The translations under genes were made by a program, and so were the position numbers. A stretch of DNA of 36,854 nt from contig JAUIGO010000028.1 of NCBI GenBank assembly GCA_030429955.1, positions 1-36,854 on the forward strand. The letters are read 5' to 3'. Numbering within the stretch: the stretch's first letter is position 1; each line of letters starts with the position of its first letter. Shown here piece after piece: positions 33,525-36,854 of this stretch. This stretch comes from Bacteroidia bacterium (GTDB lineage: Bacteria > Bacteroidota > Bacteroidia > Flavobacteriales > Flavobacteriaceae). The notes under the pieces were generated by a model. It did no database searches. It had not been told where the DNA came from and saw only the letters and a list, made by a program, of their open reading frames with translations.

Positions 33525-34134
33525 TACCATTATATTCGATTTTGGCGATGTGTTTATCAACCTTGATAAACCAGCTATAAAGAGAGAGCTTATAAGATTA
33601 GGAATACCAGAAGCTATAAGCCTTGACATGTATCTCATAGCTTCAGAATATGAGAAAGGTCTTATTTCAACAGAATCATTTGTTTTTCATTTCAATGAGA
33701 AATTTCCGAATATAGCATCTCAAGATTTTATCAAAGCATGGAATAGTATTATTCTAGATTTCCCTGAGCATCGACTCGAGTTTATTGAAACTTTATCTAA
33801 AACAAACAAGTATCAACTTATTCTCTTGAGCAACACAAACGATTTGCATATTGAACAGGTTATCGAGAACATGAGTTTGCCACGTTATGAACGATTTAAA
33901 AATTGCTTTAACAAATTTTATTTATCACAAGAAATTCATTTAAGTAAACCAAGTCCTTCTATTTATGAATTTGTTTTAAACGAAAACAATTTACAACCCA
34001 ACGAATGCTTATTTATAGATGACTTAGCAGAAAACACTGAAGCTGCATCAAAACTCGGAATTCATACTTGGAATATAAATCCAGTTCATGAAGATATCAC
34101 CAATTTATTCACCTTTAACAAGGATTTATTTTGA
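33511..34134 (+). CDS. HAD-superfamily hydrolase (YihX-like, HAD-IA)
   Basis: This 207-residue protein has HAD motif I as IIFDFGDVF, with nucleophile Asp10; the position two residues on is Gly rather than Asp, as in the YihX-like subgroup. Motif II is LLSNTND, motif III is the Lys in LSKPSPSIYE, and motif IV is FIDDLAEN. A helical cap lies between about 20 and 85. Members dephosphorylate sugar phosphates or FMN-like compounds. Position next to ribD raises the possibility of a riboflavin-pathway phosphatase (5-amino-6-ribitylamino-uracil phosphate step), which is inference only. Confidence 0.88.
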   Translation: MSIINTIIFDFGDVFINLDKPAIKRELIRLGIPEAISLDMYLIASEYEKGLISTESFVFHFNEKFPNIASQDFIKAWNSIILDFPEHRLEFIETLSKTNKYQLILLSNTNDLHIEQVIENMSLPRYERFKNCFNKFYLSQEIHLSKPSPSIYEFVLNENNLQPNECLFIDDLAENTEAASKLGIHTWNINPVHEDITNLFTFNKDLF

Positions 34135-34994
34135 TATACCTTTTACTTAGTATTCTTGCTTCAACAACTATTTTTGTTGTTTTTAAACTCTTTGAACGTT
34201 ATCAAATAAATACACTACAAGCAATAGTTGCAAACTATATTACTGCATGCTTTTGCGGACTTTTAAGCCATCATCCAACCGTTGAAATCACAAAGATAAC
34301 TCCTTACAAATGGGTTTATGGAGCAATTGCTCTAGGGTTTTTGTTTATAGCTGTTTTCAATCTTATGGCATTAACTGCACAACGCAATGGCTTATCTGTA
34401 GCCTCAGTTGCAAGTAAAATGAGTGTAGTAATTCCTGTAGTATTTGGGCTATATGCTTATAATGAAAGTATAAGCTTTCAAAAGGTTTTCGGAATTATTT
34501 TAGCACTTATTGCTGTTTATCTTGCTGCCATAAAAACAAGAACTTCAATAAACTTTAAACAAGGATTATTATTACCATTCCTATTGTTTTTAGGCTCAGG
34601 AATTATTGATACATCTATAAAATACCTTGAAACCACTTATGTAGCAAAAAATGATATTCCAATATTCTCAGCAACAATATTTGGTTGTGCAGCGATTATT
34701 GGCATTGTAATTTTAGTTTATAAGGCATTTAGCAACACTTTTAAATTTGAACTAAAAAATGGTATTGGAGGCATTATTTTAGGTATCATAAATTATTATT
34801 CCATTTTCTATTTATTAAAAGCATTACAATTTGATGGTTTAGAAAGCTCAACATTATTTACAGTAAATAATGTTGCTATAGTCATGGCATCAACACTTGT
34901 AGGTTTGTTTTTGTTTAAAGAATCTATTTCTAAAAAGAATTGGTTAGGAATAAGCTTAGCTGTCATTTCAATTGTATTAGTAACTTTGGCATAA
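34131..34994 (+). CDS. DMT/EamA family transporter
   Basis: This 287-residue, very hydrophobic protein has ten predicted helices in two EamA-like halves (about 1-135 and 145-285). VASKMSVVIPVVFGLYAYNE in the first half is repeated as NVAIVMASTLVGLFLFKESI in the second, the internal duplication typical of drug/metabolite transporters. Substrate is unknown; its position downstream of ribD would fit a flavin or precursor, without direct evidence. The start is TTG at 34131 overlapping the HAD stop (TTGA), so translation is coupled. Confidence 0.87.
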   Translation: MIYLLLSILASTTIFVVFKLFERYQINTLQAIVANYITACFCGLLSHHPTVEITKITPYKWVYGAIALGFLFIAVFNLMALTAQRNGLSVASVASKMSVVIPVVFGLYAYNESISFQKVFGIILALIAVYLAAIKTRTSINFKQGLLLPFLLFLGSGIIDTSIKYLETTYVAKNDIPIFSATIFGCAAIIGIVILVYKAFSNTFKFELKNGIGGIILGIINYYSIFYLLKALQFDGLESSTLFTVNNVAIVMASTLVGLFLFKESISKKNWLGISLAVISIVLVTLA

Positions 34995-34995
34995 T

Positions 34996-35607
34996 TTGGA
35001 AACAAACGATACATACAAAACCATAATAAAGGCATCGAAAGAAGTACTTTTTAAAGACAAAAACAGTAAGTTTTTTGGCTATGCATTTCCTGTATCTTCT
35101 GAAGACAACGTAAAATCAATACTTGAAAAAATAAAAAAGCAACACCATTCTGCAAGGCACTGGTGCTATGCTTATCAACTAGGCACAGAAAATATAAGTT
35201 ACAGAGCCAATGATGATGGCGAACCCAATAACAGTGCAGGAATGCCAATTTATGGCCAAATACAATCTTTTGATGTTACTAATGTATTAGTTGTTGTTGT
35301 CAGATATTTTGGTGGAGTAAAGCTTGGTGTTGGTGGTTTAATTAATGCCTATAAAACTGCCGCTCAGCTTGCTTTAGAAAGTTCAAAAATTATTACTAGA
35401 ACAATTAACAAAACTTACCTTATTAAGTTCGATTATAAAAACATGAATAAGGTCATGCGAGTCATTAAAGAAAAGCAATTGAAAATTATTGATCAAAAAC
35501 TAGAATTGGATTGCCAAATTCAAATTTCGGTCAGAAAAAAAGATTCAGAAACTATTTTTGAGATTTTTGAAAATTTATTTGAAATAGAGATTACAGAACT
35601 AGATTAA
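34996..35607 (+). CDS. YigZ/IMPACT family protein
   Basis: This 203-residue protein has the YigZ N-terminal domain (UPF0029) with SKFFGYAFPV, HHSARHWCYAYQLG and the strongly conserved NDDGEPNNSAGMPIYGQI, followed by VVVVRYFGGVKLGVGGL. A C-terminal ferredoxin-like domain (DUF1949 type, about 135-203) completes it. The family is related to eukaryotic IMPACT; its bacterial function is uncertain. The start is TTG at 34996, one base after the transporter stop. Its last 9 bases overlap the end of the convergent thioesterase gene. Confidence 0.92.
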   Translation: METNDTYKTIIKASKEVLFKDKNSKFFGYAFPVSSEDNVKSILEKIKKQHHSARHWCYAYQLGTENISYRANDDGEPNNSAGMPIYGQIQSFDVTNVLVVVVRYFGGVKLGVGGLINAYKTAAQLALESSKIITRTINKTYLIKFDYKNMNKVMRVIKEKQLKIIDQKLELDCQIQISVRKKDSETIFEIFENLFEIEITELD

Positions 35608-35994
35608 TTTCTCTAAAATAAATTTTGGACAACGCATTGGTCTGTTAGTAGATTTATCAATAAATGCCAAAACAGTTATTGCTGTAGCTAAAATCTCACC
35701 TGATTCATTAGTGATTTCGTACTCAAATTCAATAGATGCTGTAGGCATTTTTACCAGTTGAGTTTTTACATTAATTACATCATCATAACAGGCTGATTTT
35801 TTGTATTTTATTGACAAAGAAACGACAGGTAAAATCACACCATCTTCTTCCATTTTTTTGTAGGAAATATTTAAAGCTCTTAACCACTCCAAACGTCCAA
35901 CTTCTAAGTATTGTGCATAGTTGCCATGGTAAACAACTCCCATTTGATCTGTTTCTCCATATCTAACTCTTATCTGCGTTTCATTGTAGTTCAT
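35599..35994 (-). CDS. Acyl-CoA thioesterase, hotdog fold (YbgC/FcbC type)
   Basis: From ATG 35994 this gives 131 residues (an in-frame TTG at 35997 adds one). The active-site block is TDQMGVVYHGNYAQYLEVGR, with the YbgC-type nucleophile Asp near residue 15 and the conserved HxNY segment. It hydrolyses acyl-CoA or 4-hydroxybenzoyl-CoA-type thioesters. A thioesterase at this place next to dnaA is usual in flavobacteria. It is divergent from dnaA, with about 200 bp between. Confidence 0.9.
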   Translation of the reverse strand: MNYNETQIRVRYGETDQMGVVYHGNYAQYLEVGRLEWLRALNISYKKMEEDGVILPVVSLSIKYKKSACYDDVINVKTQLVKMPTASIEFEYEITNESGEILATAITVLAFIDKSTNRPMRCPKFILEKLI

Positions 35995-36198
35995 CAAATT
36001 TGTAGTATGAGTTTAAAAATAATTTTGTACATTCATCAGGAATTAAACATGAGAAAAAAAAACTTAAAATTCAATGGTTTTGAATTTTTTTTTTTAGAAT
36101 TTTGTTCACATATTTGTCACAGATAAAAACACCCTGAGAAACACCTAAATTCTCTATGTTTTTGACTTGCTAACTAACTTAAAATTTTACAATAGGAA
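35995..36198. other. AT-rich intergenic region upstream of dnaA, with inverted repeat
   Basis: This gap holds A9 (36054-36062), a perfect 9-bp inverted repeat (AAAATTCAA 36066-36074 with TTGAATTTT 36080-36088), and T11 (36085-36095), so the dyad is flanked by complementary homopolymers. TTGTTCACA (36103-36111) is a two-mismatch DnaA-box-like sequence; no perfect TTATCCACA is present. It must contain the dnaA promoter and may be part of the origin. Confidence 0.4.
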
Positions 36199-36854
36199 AT
36201 GAATTTAACTGCGCAATCGGTATGGAATAACTGTCTAGAGTTTATAAAGGATAACATTCAGCCGCAAGCATATAAAACTTGGTTTGAACCAATTGTAGCA
36301 GTGAAGCTCACAGAAAATGCGTTGAGCATTCAAGTGCCTAGCAAGTTTTTCTACGAATGGCTAGAAGAACACTACGTTAAAATTTTAAAAGTTGCCTTAA
36401 CAAAAGAACTTGGAGAAACCGCCAAACTTGTTTACATCATTAAAATGGAAAACACTTATGGCAACAAGCAACCTTTTACAGAAAAAATACCAAGCTCAAA
36501 TAGAGGATCTGTAAAAGCCCAAGATGTTGATGTTCCTTTTAACAATAAAAGTCCAGAACTAAAAAATCCATTTATAATTCCTGGAATTAGAAATGTAAAA
36601 ATTGAATCTCAATTAAACCCAAGTTATAATTTTGAAAATTTCCTTGAAGGAGATTCTAATAGGTTGGCTAGAAATGCAGGAATTGCAGTTGCTAACAAAC
36701 CTGGAGGCACTTCATTTAATCCGTTACTGATTTTTGGAGGTGTTGGATTGGGAAAAACACATTTAGCGCATGCTATAGGTGTTGATATTAAAGATAAGTA
36801 TCCTGAAAAAACGGTTCTTTATATTTCTGCTGAAAAATTCACACAACAATACAT
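36199..36854 (+). CDS. dnaA: Chromosomal replication initiator DnaA (5' part, truncated by window end)
   Basis: An open frame from ATG 36199 runs off the right edge, giving 218 complete codons. Domain I is at about 1-85 (VWNNCLEFIKDNIQPQAYKT, TWFEPIV, VPSKFFYEWLEEHY). A variable linker covers about 90-130. Domain III then begins NPSYNFENFLEGDSNRLARN, with Walker A GGVGLGKT (180-187, Lys186) and the LYISAEKFTQQY segment at the edge. It is the AAA+ initiator that binds oriC and loads the helicase. The Walker B, sensor and DNA-binding domains lie beyond the window. Confidence 0.96.
   Translation, partial: MNLTAQSVWNNCLEFIKDNIQPQAYKTWFEPIVAVKLTENALSIQVPSKFFYEWLEEHYVKILKVALTKELGETAKLVYIIKMENTYGNKQPFTEKIPSSNRGSVKAQDVDVPFNNKSPELKNPFIIPGIRNVKIESQLNPSYNFENFLEGDSNRLARNAGIAVANKPGGTSFNPLLIFGGVGLGKTHLAHAIGVDIKDKYPEKTVLYISAEKFTQQY

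Noticed and set aside
33511-33560. HAD motif I lacking the second Asp, considered as a pseudogene sign
   Set aside because: The FDFGDV form is normal for YihX-like HAD proteins, and all other motifs are intact.
36103-36125. Cluster of DnaA boxes upstream of dnaA
   Set aside because: Only TTGTTCACA comes close (two mismatches); TTTGTCACA has three. Not enough to call an origin.
35911-36126. 71-codon open frame on the plus strand upstream of dnaA
   Set aside because: It starts inside the thioesterase gene on the other strand, has no family resemblance, and its codons run through homopolymer tracts.

Overview
This window is an AT-rich chromosomal segment from a member of the Bacteroidota, almost certainly family Flavobacteriaceae. 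The signs are a type IX secretion (T9SS) sorting domain, a DUF4835/PorD-like protein, a RprX/RprY-like two-component pair, Bacteroidota-type -7 promoter boxes (TAnnTTTG), few Shine-Dalgarno sequences, and a gene order I recognise from marine flavobacteria (bamD-rpoZ-coaBC-porD-recN-fabI; acyl-CoA thioesterase next to dnaA). I cannot resolve the genus. Nearly all of it is core genome. I see no tRNA, rRNA, IS element, prophage or CRISPR array, and no gene-free stretch longer than about 200 bases.

Layout. 1-6235 (+): end of a Gfo/Idh/MocA oxidoreductase, 3-hydroxyacyl-CoA dehydrogenase, DUF1015 protein, YggS, a DEDDh exonuclease/GIY-YIG fusion, a Kv-like potassium channel with a zinc ribbon, and miaA, closed by a bidirectional terminator. 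6273-11229 (-): glycosyltransferase 2 > YbbR-like > coaE > sensor kinase > response regulator. 11326-12846 (-): a secreted T9SS substrate. 13031-20377 (-): DUF6913 protein > dapA, then bamD > rpoZ > coaBC > DUF4835 > recN > fabI. 20421-22128 (+): a 5'-nucleotidase split into two genes in reversed domain order. 22160-25001 (-): ligA and an eight-helix membrane protein. 25061-30595 (+): GH20 hexosaminidase, cutC and GH2 beta-mannosidase, a small glycan-catabolism operon. 30592-32503 (-): GNAT > prmC > LOG-family protein. 32541-35607 (+): ribD, HAD hydrolase, DMT transporter and YigZ, tightly coupled. 35599-35994 (-): acyl-CoA thioesterase. 36199 to the end (+): 5' part of dnaA, so the window ends near a likely replication origin.

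Most notable observations: (1) a 28-bp dyad, AATCGAT-N14-ATCGATT, occurs upstream of two unrelated minus-strand genes with its two ATCGAT cores exactly 20 bp apart both times; (2) the exonuclease/GIY-YIG gene has no ATG, GTG or TTG ahead of its catalytic motif and appears to start at ATT, and the protein also carries a UvrC-like four-cysteine pattern; (3) four genes have a TAnnTTTG box ending only 4-6 nt before the start codon, suggesting near-leaderless mRNAs; (4) a short dispersed repeat lies in frame inside the beta-mannosidase gene, and another REP-like element lies in the same operon; (5) cutC lies between two glycoside hydrolase genes; (6) the two halves of the 5'-nucleotidase carry different export signals. 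I found no clearly new multi-gene defence or mobile system.
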